DNA of 64,000 nucleotides from CAZKVJ01 sp964556225 (GTDB lineage: Bacteria; Actinomycetota; Acidimicrobiia; Acidimicrobiales; Ilumatobacteraceae): NCBI GenBank assembly GCA_964556225.1, contig CAZKVJ010000004.1, forward strand, positions 62,001-126,000, given 5' to 3'. The notes beneath the pieces were generated by a model. The model was given only the letters and a program-made list of their open reading frames with translations, was not told the origin of the DNA and did not search any database. The translations under genes and the position numbers were made by a program. Below, one piece after another: positions 16,874 to 23,823 of the stretch. Each line of letters opens with the position of its first letter. Position 1 is the stretch's first letter.

Positions 16874-17752
16874 ATGTTCAAGAACACGATGAAGACCGCC
16901 GTGCTCCTGGCGGCACTGGGCGGGCTGATCGTGGCCGTCGCCGGGCTCCTCGGAGGCGGCAGCACGACCGCGCTCACCATCGGGCTGGTCATCGCCCTGG
17001 TCACCGTCGGTGGGTCGTACTGGTTCAGCGACAAGCTGGCGCTGCGTGCCGCCGGCGCCCAAGTGGTGCCGGAGGCCGAGGCGCCCGAGCTGCACGCGAT
17101 GATCCGCTCACTGGCCGATCGGGCGGGCCTGCCGATGCCGCGCGTCGCCGTGTCGCCCAGCCTCCAGCCGAACGCGTTCGCCACCGGCCGGGGGCCGAGC
17201 AGCGCCGTCGTGTGCGCCACCCAAGGCCTGCTGACGACGTTCCCGCGCCACGAGGTCGAGGGCGTGATGGCCCACGAGCTCATGCACGTGAAGCACCGTG
17301 ACATCCTCATCGGCTCGGTCGCCGCGGCCATCGCCACGGCGATCTCCTACATCGCCCAGATGGCGATGTTCGCGACGATGTTCTCCGGCGGGAGCGACGA
17401 CGAGGACCGGCCGAACCCGCTCGCCGTGATGGCGGTCGCCCTGCTGGCACCACTCGCCGCCGGGCTCATCCAGATGGCCGTGTCCCGATCTCGCGAGTTC
17501 GAGGCGGACCGGGGGGCGGCCGAGCTGCTGAACGGCGGTGAGCCGCTGGCGAGCGCCCTCGAGCGGATCGAGCGCGCGGCGCCGCTGCACCCGATGGAGG
17601 TGGCGCCGGCCCAGGCGCAGGCCTACATCCACAACCCGCTCGCCGAGGCGAAGCACCGCAAGGGCACGGGTGTGGACGTGGCCCGGCTGTTCTCCACCCA
17701 CCCCTCGACCGAGGAGCGCATCCGCCGCCTGCGGGCCTGGCCGGCCGAGTGA
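16874..17752 (+). CDS. htpX: HtpX-like membrane zinc metalloprotease
   Basis: A 292-aa M48-family membrane protease that degrades damaged membrane proteins. Two N-terminal hydrophobic segments (about 7-27 and 33-50) precede the catalytic HELMH (H134, E135, H138); a third ligand lies in SREFEADR after another hydrophobic pair (about 155-205). The C-terminal THPSTEERIRRL is typical of HtpX. The ATG follows GAGACGCAGAG, a weak ribosome site. Position behind the manganese-riboswitch ATPase and zinc-ribbon gene links membrane proteolysis with metal export. Confidence 0.92.
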   Translation: MFKNTMKTAVLLAALGGLIVAVAGLLGGGSTTALTIGLVIALVTVGGSYWFSDKLALRAAGAQVVPEAEAPELHAMIRSLADRAGLPMPRVAVSPSLQPNAFATGRGPSSAVVCATQGLLTTFPRHEVEGVMAHELMHVKHRDILIGSVAAAIATAISYIAQMAMFATMFSGGSDDEDRPNPLAVMAVALLAPLAAGLIQMAVSRSREFEADRGAAELLNGGEPLASALERIERAAPLHPMEVAPAQAQAYIHNPLAEAKHRKGTGVDVARLFSTHPSTEERIRRLRAWPAE

Positions 17753-17809
17753 GCTCGCGGGAGCGAGTACGCTCACATGCCCAGGCCACGGGGTGGGAAG
17801 GACGCGCAG

Positions 17810-18151
17810 GTGAGCGAGGCCGCAGCAGTGACATCGGACTCCCGCACGGGATGGATGTTCCTGACGAACCACACCCATGTGCTGTGCTGTCTCGACCACG
17901 ACCCCACGATGCGCCTGCGCGACGTGGCGGTGCTCGTGGGCATCACCGAGCGGGCGGCCCAGGCCATCGTGGCCGACCTCGTGGGCGCCGGGTACCTGTC
18001 TCGCACCCGGGTCGGGCGCCGGAACCACTACGAGGTCCACCGGGATCAACCGCTGCGGCATCACTCGCTGTCGTCGATGTCGATCGGCCACCTGCTCGAC
18101 GTGCTCCACGCCGGGCACTCGCGCTCGCACAGCCGGCAGCAACCGGCCTGA
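17810..18151 (+). CDS. Winged-helix transcriptional regulator next to SUF locus 2
   Basis: A 113-aa protein with one winged helix-turn-helix of MarR/ArsR-like character: TNHTHVLCCLDHDPTMRLRD, then VAVLVGITERAAQAIVADLV as helix-turn-helix and GYLSRTRVGRRNHYEV as the wing. GTG 17810 is preferred over ATG 17777 because GGAAGGA precedes it by 7 nt. The gene converges on sufC2 with a 7-nt gap. A pair of cysteines (CC) could sense redox, but there is no cysteine cluster like that of SufR. It is a candidate, not proven, regulator of the shared SUF dyads. Confidence 0.75.
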   Translation: MSEAAAVTSDSRTGWMFLTNHTHVLCCLDHDPTMRLRDVAVLVGITERAAQAIVADLVGAGYLSRTRVGRRNHYEVHRDQPLRHHSLSSMSIGHLLDVLHAGHSRSHSRQQPA

Positions 18152-18158
18152 CCACGCC

Positions 18159-18941
18159 TCAGCGGGGCGGGGCGAACAGGTCGTCGAGCGCCGACCGGGA
18201 CTCGACGGGCTCGTCGTCGATGAACGCGGCGTAGCCGTCACGCTCGAGCACGTCGGCCAGCTCCGGCCCCCCGCTCGCCACGATGCGGCCCTTCACCAGG
18301 ATGTGCACGACGTCGGGGTGGAGCTCCTCGAGGAGGCGGCTGTAGTGGGTGATCACCAGCACCCCCATGTCCGTCTCGTGCGTCAGGTCCTCGACCCGGC
18401 GGGCACAGTCGCGCAGGGCGTCGAGGTCGAGCCCCGAGTCGAGCTCGTCGAGGATCGCGATGCGCGGCGCCAGCACGGCCAGCTGGAGCGTCTCGTTGCG
18501 CTTCTTCTCGCCGCCGGACAGGTCGACGTTGAGCGGCCGCGTCAGGAGACGGTCCTCGAAGCCGATGCGCGCCGCCTCGGCCCGCAGCCGGTCGGCCAGG
18601 CCGCTCGCGTCGCGACCGCGCGCCCTGCTGGCCTCGACCATGGCGTCCTCGATCGACACGCCCGGCACCTCCGTCGGGTACTGCATCACCAGGTGCAGCC
18701 CCGCCAGGGCCCGCTGCCACGTCGGGAGCGCGAGCAGGTCCTCGCCGTCGAGGGTGACCGTGCCATCGAGCACCTCGTAGCCGGGCTTGCCCATGAGGAC
18801 CGCCGAGAGGGTCGACTTGCCGGCGCCGTTCGGACCCATCACCGCGTGGACCTCACCGGAGGCCACCCGCAGGTCGATGCCGTGGAGGATCTCGTTGCCG
18901 GCCACTGCGGCGCGCAGCCCGGCCACCTCGAGCACGCTCAT
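18159..18941 (-). CDS. sufC: Fe-S assembly ATPase SufC (locus 2)
   Basis: Second SufC in the window, 260 aa. Walker A GPNGAGKS (36-43) and the SufC signature SGGEKKR (142-148) are intact; Walker B reads ILDELDSGLD (163-172), with leucine where SufC normally has threonine (L167). A C-terminal extension (after DGYAAFIDDE) is longer than in locus 1. It overlaps the Rieske gene stop by ATGA and is the last gene of the leftward sufB-sufD unit, so this copy is the natural partner of SufB and SufD. Why a second sufC is kept is unclear. Confidence 0.93.
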   Translation of the reverse strand: MSVLEVAGLRAAVAGNEILHGIDLRVASGEVHAVMGPNGAGKSTLSAVLMGKPGYEVLDGTVTLDGEDLLALPTWQRALAGLHLVMQYPTEVPGVSIEDAMVEASRARGRDASGLADRLRAEAARIGFEDRLLTRPLNVDLSGGEKKRNETLQLAVLAPRIAILDELDSGLDLDALRDCARRVEDLTHETDMGVLVITHYSRLLEELHPDVVHILVKGRIVASGGPELADVLERDGYAAFIDDEPVESRSALDDLFAPPR

Positions 18942-19273
18942 CGAACCCCCTCGCTGTCGGCCTCGACCTCGACCACGACCATGCCGTCGACGACCCGGGC
19001 GACGTACACGGGTACGGGCTGGGTCGCCGGGAGGGTGGCGGGATGACCCGTCTCGAGGCTGAACGAGCTGCCGTGCTTCCAGCACTCCAGCTCCTTGGAC
19101 TGACAGTGCACCTCACCCTCGGACAGCGACACCGCGCCGTGGCTGCAGGTGTCGCCGATGGCGTAGACGTCGTCGTCGATGCGGACCACGGCGATGCTGT
19201 GGCCGTCCACATCGAACCGGCGGGCCGTGCCAGGTGCGATGTCGACCAGCGGGGCCACGACGTGGGACGTCAT
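18938..19273 (-). CDS. Rieske-type [2Fe-2S] ferredoxin of the SUF operon
   Basis: A 111-aa Rieske protein with ligands C43-x-H45 (DTCSHGAV) and C64-x2-H67 (LECWKHGS), 18 residues apart. No membrane anchor, so it is a soluble ferredoxin (NirD/BphF-like). Start and stop overlap sufD and sufC2 by ATGA, showing tight coupling. Such a gene between sufD and sufC recurs in actinobacterial SUF operons; it may donate electrons for cluster assembly or be a test client. Function inferred from position. Confidence 0.88.
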   Translation of the reverse strand: MTSHVVAPLVDIAPGTARRFDVDGHSIAVVRIDDDVYAIGDTCSHGAVSLSEGEVHCQSKELECWKHGSSFSLETGHPATLPATQPVPVYVARVVDGMVVVEVEADSEGVR

Positions 19274-20445
19274 GACGGTTCCTCCCCCGCCAGCTTGGTG
19301 GCGACTCGGGTCCGCAGCTCGGCGGCGAGCCCGGCGGCGGGCAGGCGCTCGATCACCTCGTCGAAGAAGCCGAGCACCACCAGCCGCTCTGCGATCTGGG
19401 GCGGGATGCCGCGGCTCTCGAGGTAGAAGCGCTGCTCGTCGTCGATCGGGCCGACCGTGCTGGCGTGGCTGCACTTCACGTCGTTGGTCTCGATCTCGAG
19501 GTTCGGGACGCTCTCGGCCCATGCACCGTCCGACAGCGTCAGCGTCCGGTTCGTCTGGAACGCCGACGAGCCGGCGGCGTCGTGACGGATCTTGATGAGA
19601 CCGGTGTACACGCTGCGGGCCCGGTCCTGGACCGCACCCTTGAACAGCAGGTCGCTCGTGGTCCGCGGCGCGCCGTGCTGCTGGGTGGTGCGGAAGTCGT
19701 GCATCTGGTCGCCGTCGGCGAAGTAGAGCGCGACCTGGCGGGTGCTGGCGCCGCGCCCGTCGAGGCGGGCATCGGTGCGGACGCGGGCGTAGTCGCCCCC
19801 GAGAGCGACCGTGGCCAGCAGCGTCGAGGAGTCCCGGTCGCCCACCGAGCGCTGGTGGGCGATCTGCCAGGTGCGCGCACCGAGCTCGTTGAGCGACAGG
19901 TAGCGGACCCGGGCGGCCGGCGCCGCCCGCATCTCGAGCACCGGCACCACCAGCGACTCGGCACCGTCGGGCGACACGAAGCGCTCGATCACCGTGACCT
20001 CGCTGTCCTCACCGGCCTCGACGACGAGTCGGGGGAACGCAGCGATGCCACCCGTGTCGACGTGGTGGGTGACGACGATGGGGTCCGCCGCCACCGCGCC
20101 GGCCGGCACCCGCAGGGCGATGACCGCCGCGAAGGCGGTGTTGAGCTCCGCGAAGAGGTCCGGGGCCTCGCCCATGACGACACCGCAGGACTCGTCGGCG
20201 GCCTCGCCGGTCTGGACCCACTCCTCGGGGCCCGAGACCACACTGCGGGCGGCACCGGGCGTGTACCGCTCGAGATCGAGCTCGCCGATGCGGCTGTAGC
20301 GCCAGATCTCCTCGTCGGGTGAGGGGAGCGCCAGCGATGCGGCTCGTTCGGCGGCTGCCGCCCGCCGGGACTGAAGGTCCGCACGCGTGCTGAGGCTCCG
20401 CGCACGGTCGGGCGTCAGGGTGGGCACGAGACGAAATTCTACCAT
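19270..20445 (-). CDS. sufD: Fe-S scaffold protein SufD
   Basis: A 391-aa SufD-type scaffold partner of SufB and SufC. The C-terminal half has the beta-helix and conserved segments of the family (YTGLIKIRHDAAGSSAFQTN, then NDVKCSHASTVGPIDDEQRF and YLESRGIP), with the conserved cysteine in KCSHA. ATG 20445 (MVEFRLVP) is preferred; a GTG seven codons downstream is possible. The start codon lies inside a 26-bp dyad shared with sufB and sufC1, and GATAAT just upstream could serve as an internal -10, so sufD may have its own regulated promoter. Confidence 0.9.
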   Translation of the reverse strand: MVEFRLVPTLTPDRARSLSTRADLQSRRAAAAERAASLALPSPDEEIWRYSRIGELDLERYTPGAARSVVSGPEEWVQTGEAADESCGVVMGEAPDLFAELNTAFAAVIALRVPAGAVAADPIVVTHHVDTGGIAAFPRLVVEAGEDSEVTVIERFVSPDGAESLVVPVLEMRAAPAARVRYLSLNELGARTWQIAHQRSVGDRDSSTLLATVALGGDYARVRTDARLDGRGASTRQVALYFADGDQMHDFRTTQQHGAPRTTSDLLFKGAVQDRARSVYTGLIKIRHDAAGSSAFQTNRTLTLSDGAWAESVPNLEIETNDVKCSHASTVGPIDDEQRFYLESRGIPPQIAERLVVLGFFDEVIERLPAAGLAAELRTRVATKLAGEEPS

Positions 20446-20460
20446 CGCCGTAGGAGAAAT
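20435..20460 (-). promoter_or_regulatory. SUF operator site 2, over the sufD start
   Basis: Read on the minus strand, the left half ATTTCTCCTACG matches 11 of 12 bases of the left half at sufB. The right half GATGGTAGAATT is weaker. Spacing about the centre equals the other two sites. A GATAAT hexamer adjoins it. Confidence 0.5.
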
Positions 20461-20492
20461 TATCGGCCGGCACGAGCTCCGACGCGGCTGGA

Positions 20493-20837
20493 TCAGCGCC
20501 GGCGGAACAGCCGCCGCCACCCGGTGCGCCGGCGCTGCTCGTCCGCCTCGACGTCGGCCAGCACCGTCGGGGCGGCGGCGTTCACGATGTCCTCGGCCTC
20601 GTCGAGGATCGCCGCCGCGCTGCCGTCGTCGAGGCCCGGCGGCTCCTCGGGCGTCGGCGGCGTGGCCAGCGACCCGTGCACCCACGCCACGGCCGCCAGG
20701 CGCCGCTCGTAGCTGGGGCAGTCGTCGGGACAGCGCCACGGAGCGTCCGGCGCCAGGTCGAGGTTGCACTTGCGCACCGTCTCACCGTTGCCGTACGTCC
20801 GGCTCTCGAAGTGCTTGCACTCCTGGCGCATCGGCAT
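20493..20837 (-). CDS. Four-cysteine protein of unknown function between sufB and sufD
   Basis: A 114-aa protein from ATG 20837; a TTG at 20846 would add three residues. The N-terminal 45 residues carry four cysteines in the pattern C-x16-C-x11-C-x3-C (ECKHF, RKCNLD, WRCPDDCPSY), suited to zinc or an Fe-S cluster. The remainder is acidic and helical, ending in a basic GWRRLFRRR tail that could contact membrane or nucleic acid. AGTAGG lies 9 nt before the ATG. It sits 21 nt after sufB and 47 nt before sufD in the same direction, so it belongs to the SUF unit. I do not recognise a characterised family. Confidence 0.75.
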   Translation of the reverse strand: MPMRQECKHFESRTYGNGETVRKCNLDLAPDAPWRCPDDCPSYERRLAAVAWVHGSLATPPTPEEPPGLDDGSAAAILDEAEDIVNAAAPTVLADVEADEQRRRTGWRRLFRRR

Positions 20838-20858
20838 GGCCGTCAACCTACTGGGGCG

Positions 20859-22784
20859 TCAGCCGACGGAGCCTTCCATCTGCAGCTCGATGAGCCGGCT
20901 CCACTCGACGGCGTACTCCATCGGCAGCGTGCGGGTGACCGGCTCGATGAAGCCGTTCACGACCATGCTCATCGCCTGCTCCTGGGTGAGCCCCCGGCTC
21001 ATGAGGTAGAAGAGCTGCTCGTCGGCGATCTTCGACACGGTGGCCTCGTGGCCCACCTGGGCGTCACGCTCACCGACCTCCATGTACGGCAGCGTGCGGC
21101 TCTCACTGTCCTCGTCCAGGATCAGCGCGTCGCACTGCACGTGGCTCTTGCAGCCGTGGGCGCCCTCGTCGACGCGCACCAGCCCCCGATAGGTCGTGAT
21201 GCCGCCGTCCTTGCTGATCGACTTCGAGACGATCTTGGACGTGGTCTCCGGCGCGGCGTGGATCATCTTGGCCCCGGCGTCTTGGTGCTGGCCGGCGCCG
21301 GCGTACGCGACCGAGAGCACCTCGCCCGTGGCCTTCGGGCCCACGAGGTAGACGCTCGGGTACTTCATGGTGAGCTTCGAGCCGATGTTGCCGTCGATCC
21401 ACTCCATGTGGCCCTCGGCCTCGACTCGGGCCCGCTTGGTCACCAGGTTGTAGACGTTGGGCGACCAGTTCTGGATGGTGGTGTACGTGACTCGGGCGCC
21501 GGGCTTCACCACGATCTCCACCACCGCCGAGTGCAGCGAGTCGCTCGTGTACACCGGCGCCGAGCAACCCTCGATGTAGTGCACCTTGGCGCCCTCGTCG
21601 GCGATGATCAGCGTCCGCTCGAACTGTCCGGCGTTCTCGCTGTTGATGCGGAAGTACGCCTGCAACGGCATGTCCACCTCGGTGCCCGGCGGCACGTAGA
21701 TGAACGAGCCGCCGGACCACACCGAGGAGTTGAGCGCCGCGAACTTGTTGTCACCGGGCGGGATCACCGTGCCGAAGTAGCGCTTCACGATGTCCGGGTA
21801 CTCGCGGAGCGCGGTGTCCATGTCACAGAACAGGATCCCCTGGCGCTCGAGGTCCTCCCGGTTGCGGTGGAAGACGACCTCCGAGTTGTGCACCACGAAC
21901 CCCTCGGCGACGAAGTTGTGGTGACCGGCCACTTCGATGTCGAAGACCTCCTCGACACCGACCGGCTCGATCGACGTGATGCGGGCGAACCCCATCATCT
22001 CGCTCGTGTCGGTTCCGACGAGGAGACCCGATGACGGCCGGTCGCTGGTCGTCAGATCCCGAGCGCTCCCGTGGAGCGCCGCTCGGACGTCCGCCGGGAC
22101 GAGTTCGATGTGTGGCAACGCCGCTGCGACTGCCACCAGATCGTCGATCGCCAGCTCGTCCGCGCGCACCCAGGACACACGCTCGTCCCGCAGCACGAGG
22201 AAGGGGTGGTTCCCCGAGGCACCGATCACACGCGATCCAGCGGTCACCTCGTAGATGCGCTTCTCACCACTCGACCCCGCAGCGATCACCGGCGCGACGA
22301 CGATCTCCTTCGTGGCTTCGTCCAACGAGAAGACCTCGTCGCCCGGCACGAGCTCTTTGATCCTGCGCATGCCACGCGTGGTCCACACCCGAGTTGAGCC
22401 GCGCAGGCACTCGTACTGCGCCGTGACGCCGGCGAGGTACTTGCGCTCGGCTTCCGGGATGCCGAGCTTCTCGTACGTGGTCTTCATCTGCTCGGGCAGC
22501 TCGTCCCACTCGTCGACCTGATCGGTGGCCGGCTTCAGGTAGTAGTAGATGTCCTGGAAGTCGATGTCGGGCATGTTCACGGCGAACCACGGCGCCATCG
22601 GCTTGCGGTCGAACATCCGGTAGGCCCGCTGGCGGAACGCACGCATCCACTCCGGCTCGCCCTTCCACCACGAGATCTGGTCGACGACGCTCTCGTTGAT
22701 GCCCTTCTCGGGGGTGAAGGCGTACTCGACGTCGTCGCTCCAGCCGAGGGAGTACTTCGAGAGGTCGAGGTCGAACGAGGTCAT
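20859..22784 (-). CDS. sufB: Fe-S scaffold protein SufB, precursor with intein
   Basis: A 641-aa precursor; removing the 175-aa intein leaves a 466-aa SufB, the usual size. Extein hallmarks include SSVWSGGSFIYVPPG, TERTL-like FERTLIIADEGA, HYIEGCSAP with the conserved cysteine, and the C-terminal EQLFYLMSRGL and NGFIEPV. The intein interrupts between AQYE and SEVVFH. ATG 22784 (MTSFDLDLSK) is chosen because family similarity begins there and the operator/promoter lies just upstream. It heads the leftward SUF locus 2. Confidence 0.95.
   Translation of the reverse strand: MTSFDLDLSKYSLGWSDDVEYAFTPEKGINESVVDQISWWKGEPEWMRAFRQRAYRMFDRKPMAPWFAVNMPDIDFQDIYYYLKPATDQVDEWDELPEQMKTTYEKLGIPEAERKYLAGVTAQYECLRGSTRVWTTRGMRRIKELVPGDEVFSLDEATKEIVVAPVIAAGSSGEKRIYEVTAGSRVIGASGNHPFLVLRDERVSWVRADELAIDDLVAVAAALPHIELVPADVRAALHGSARDLTTSDRPSSGLLVGTDTSEMMGFARITSIEPVGVEEVFDIEVAGHHNFVAEGFVVHNSEVVFHRNREDLERQGILFCDMDTALREYPDIVKRYFGTVIPPGDNKFAALNSSVWSGGSFIYVPPGTEVDMPLQAYFRINSENAGQFERTLIIADEGAKVHYIEGCSAPVYTSDSLHSAVVEIVVKPGARVTYTTIQNWSPNVYNLVTKRARVEAEGHMEWIDGNIGSKLTMKYPSVYLVGPKATGEVLSVAYAGAGQHQDAGAKMIHAAPETTSKIVSKSISKDGGITTYRGLVRVDEGAHGCKSHVQCDALILDEDSESRTLPYMEVGERDAQVGHEATVSKIADEQLFYLMSRGLTQEQAMSMVVNGFIEPVTRTLPMEYAVEWSRLIELQMEGSVG
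21885..22409 (-). other. Mini-intein inside SufB (175 aa)
   Basis: Residues 126-300 of the SufB precursor. It begins with cysteine (CLRGSTRVWT, block A), has GNHPFLV (block B) and ends with EVFDIEV, HNFVAEG and the terminal VVHN, followed by an extein serine. All Hint-domain splicing elements are present: C1, block B histidine, penultimate H, terminal N, +1 S. The 60-70 residues between the splicing blocks are too few for a LAGLIDADG endonuclease, so it is a mini-intein that cannot home by itself. Confidence 0.93.
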
Positions 22785-22813
22785 CGGCGGTCGCTCCCGG
22801 GTCGGGGGTGGGG

Positions 22814-22843
22814 GAATTTCTCCTATGAGCATAGTGACAATTC
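22814..22843 (-). promoter_or_regulatory. SUF operator site 3, upstream of sufB
   Basis: A 30-bp dyad: GAATTTCTCCTATG, AG, then CATAGTGACAATTC, with 10 of 14 arm positions symmetric. On the minus strand TATGCT inside it fits a -10 for sufB. The CATAGTGnnAAT half is shared with site 1 at the same distance from the centre. Confidence 0.65.
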
Positions 22844-22911
22844 GCCGGACGCGCCCCCTGGCGGCGGGACTTCCTCCCCTGGAGCCGGAACCGGCCCGCC
22901 CCGATGATGAG

Positions 22912-22936
22912 CGCGGGCCGGACGTTCCGGCCCGCG
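22912..22936. repeat. Perfect 11-bp hairpin in the sufB/secreted-protein intergenic region
   Basis: CGCGGGCCGGA, loop CGT, TCCGGCCCGCG. It lies 28 nt before the ATG at 22964 within its probable leader, and 128 nt upstream of sufB. It could be an mRNA-stabilising or attenuating stem; no T-tract. Confidence 0.6.
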
Positions 22937-22963
22937 TGTGCATGACACTTCGGAGGTGCGGTC

Positions 22964-23527
22964 ATGAAGATCGCACGATGGGCAGGTGTTGGCGCGCTCC
23001 TCGGCGCGATGGTGCTGGTCCTCCCCGGGCCGGCCGCGGCCGAGCTCACCGGCGACTGCACGGCGAGCGGTTCGTTCGTCGAGGGGACCGAGGCTGACGG
23101 GCCGTTCACCGTCGACGCGACGGAGATCGGCACGACCGTCGTCGTGGTGCCGCGCTCGGACACCGTCGACTGGGAGGCGGCCGTGATCGGCCCGAGCGGT
23201 GAGCGGGAGATCTCCGGATTCGTCGCTGTCGATCTGCCGTGGCCGTTCGGCGGCTGGAGGATCGACTCGTGGGACGGCACGGCGACCGCGACCGAGAACT
23301 CGGGGAGCGAGGAGTACGACCTCGGATCGCTCGTGCCGGCCGGCGTGGAGATCCGGGTCTACGGCGAGCACAACGACCAAGGAGTGAGCTGCAGCGGTGA
23401 GGTGTTCGTGGAGATCGAAGGCGGGCCGTTCGACTCGCCGGTGACCTACGCGATGCTCGTGCTCACCGTGCTCGCCGCCGTCGGGCTGCTGTTCGCCATG
23501 CGGCCCCGCTTCACCCGAGTGGGATGA
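22964..23527 (+). CDS. Secreted, C-terminally membrane-anchored protein of unknown function
   Basis: A 187-aa protein with a signal peptide (MKIARWAGVGALLGAM, cleavage likely after PAAA near residue 26), an extracytoplasmic beta-rich domain with two cysteines (GDCTAS and VSCSGE) that probably form a disulfide, and one C-terminal transmembrane helix (about 158-178) with a short basic tail. GGAGGTG precedes the ATG. It is followed at once by a small membrane protein gene. No family recognised. Confidence 0.75.
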   Translation: MKIARWAGVGALLGAMVLVLPGPAAAELTGDCTASGSFVEGTEADGPFTVDATEIGTTVVVVPRSDTVDWEAAVIGPSGEREISGFVAVDLPWPFGGWRIDSWDGTATATENSGSEEYDLGSLVPAGVEIRVYGEHNDQGVSCSGEVFVEIEGGPFDSPVTYAMLVLTVLAAVGLLFAMRPRFTRVG

Positions 23528-23538
23528 GAGGTGACGAC

Positions 23539-23796
23539 ATGCGCAAGGGTCATCCCGTGCTCGGCGGCTTCGCCGGGTTCTTCCTGTTCCTGTTCGTCGC
23601 CATCGACCTCATGCTGTTCGGGGTGCTGGCGCTGAACAGCCCGCTCCTCACGATCCTGCCGATCGCCGGCGCCATCGTGGGCGTGCTGCTCGGTCACTTC
23701 GCGCCACTCGGCCCGAAGGAGGCGCCGGTCACGGTCGAGCCGTCGGCGATGGCACCGCCGGCGAGCCCCCCGCCGCCACCGCCGCCGTCCGGCTGA
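23539..23796 (+). CDS. Small two-helix membrane protein
   Basis: An 85-aa protein with two hydrophobic segments (GGFAGFFLFLFVAIDLMLFG and LLTILPIAGAIVGVLLGHF) and a proline-rich C-terminal tail. ATG 23539 is preferred because AGAGGTG ends 5 nt before it; an ATG at 23524 overlapping the previous stop would add five residues. Probably co-transcribed with the anchored secreted protein upstream. Function unknown. Confidence 0.7.
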   Translation: MRKGHPVLGGFAGFFLFLFVAIDLMLFGVLALNSPLLTILPIAGAIVGVLLGHFAPLGPKEAPVTVEPSAMAPPASPPPPPPPSG

Positions 23797-23823
23797 GGCC
23801 GATCCCGCCCTACGCTTCGGGTC

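Noticed and set aside
21885..22409. Homing endonuclease in the SufB intein
   Set aside because: Only about 60-70 residues separate the N- and C-terminal splicing blocks and no LAGLIDADG motif is present.
22785..22943. N-terminal extension of SufB to 22943
   Set aside because: The extension crosses the operator and promoter, has low-complexity composition, and SufB similarity begins at 22784.
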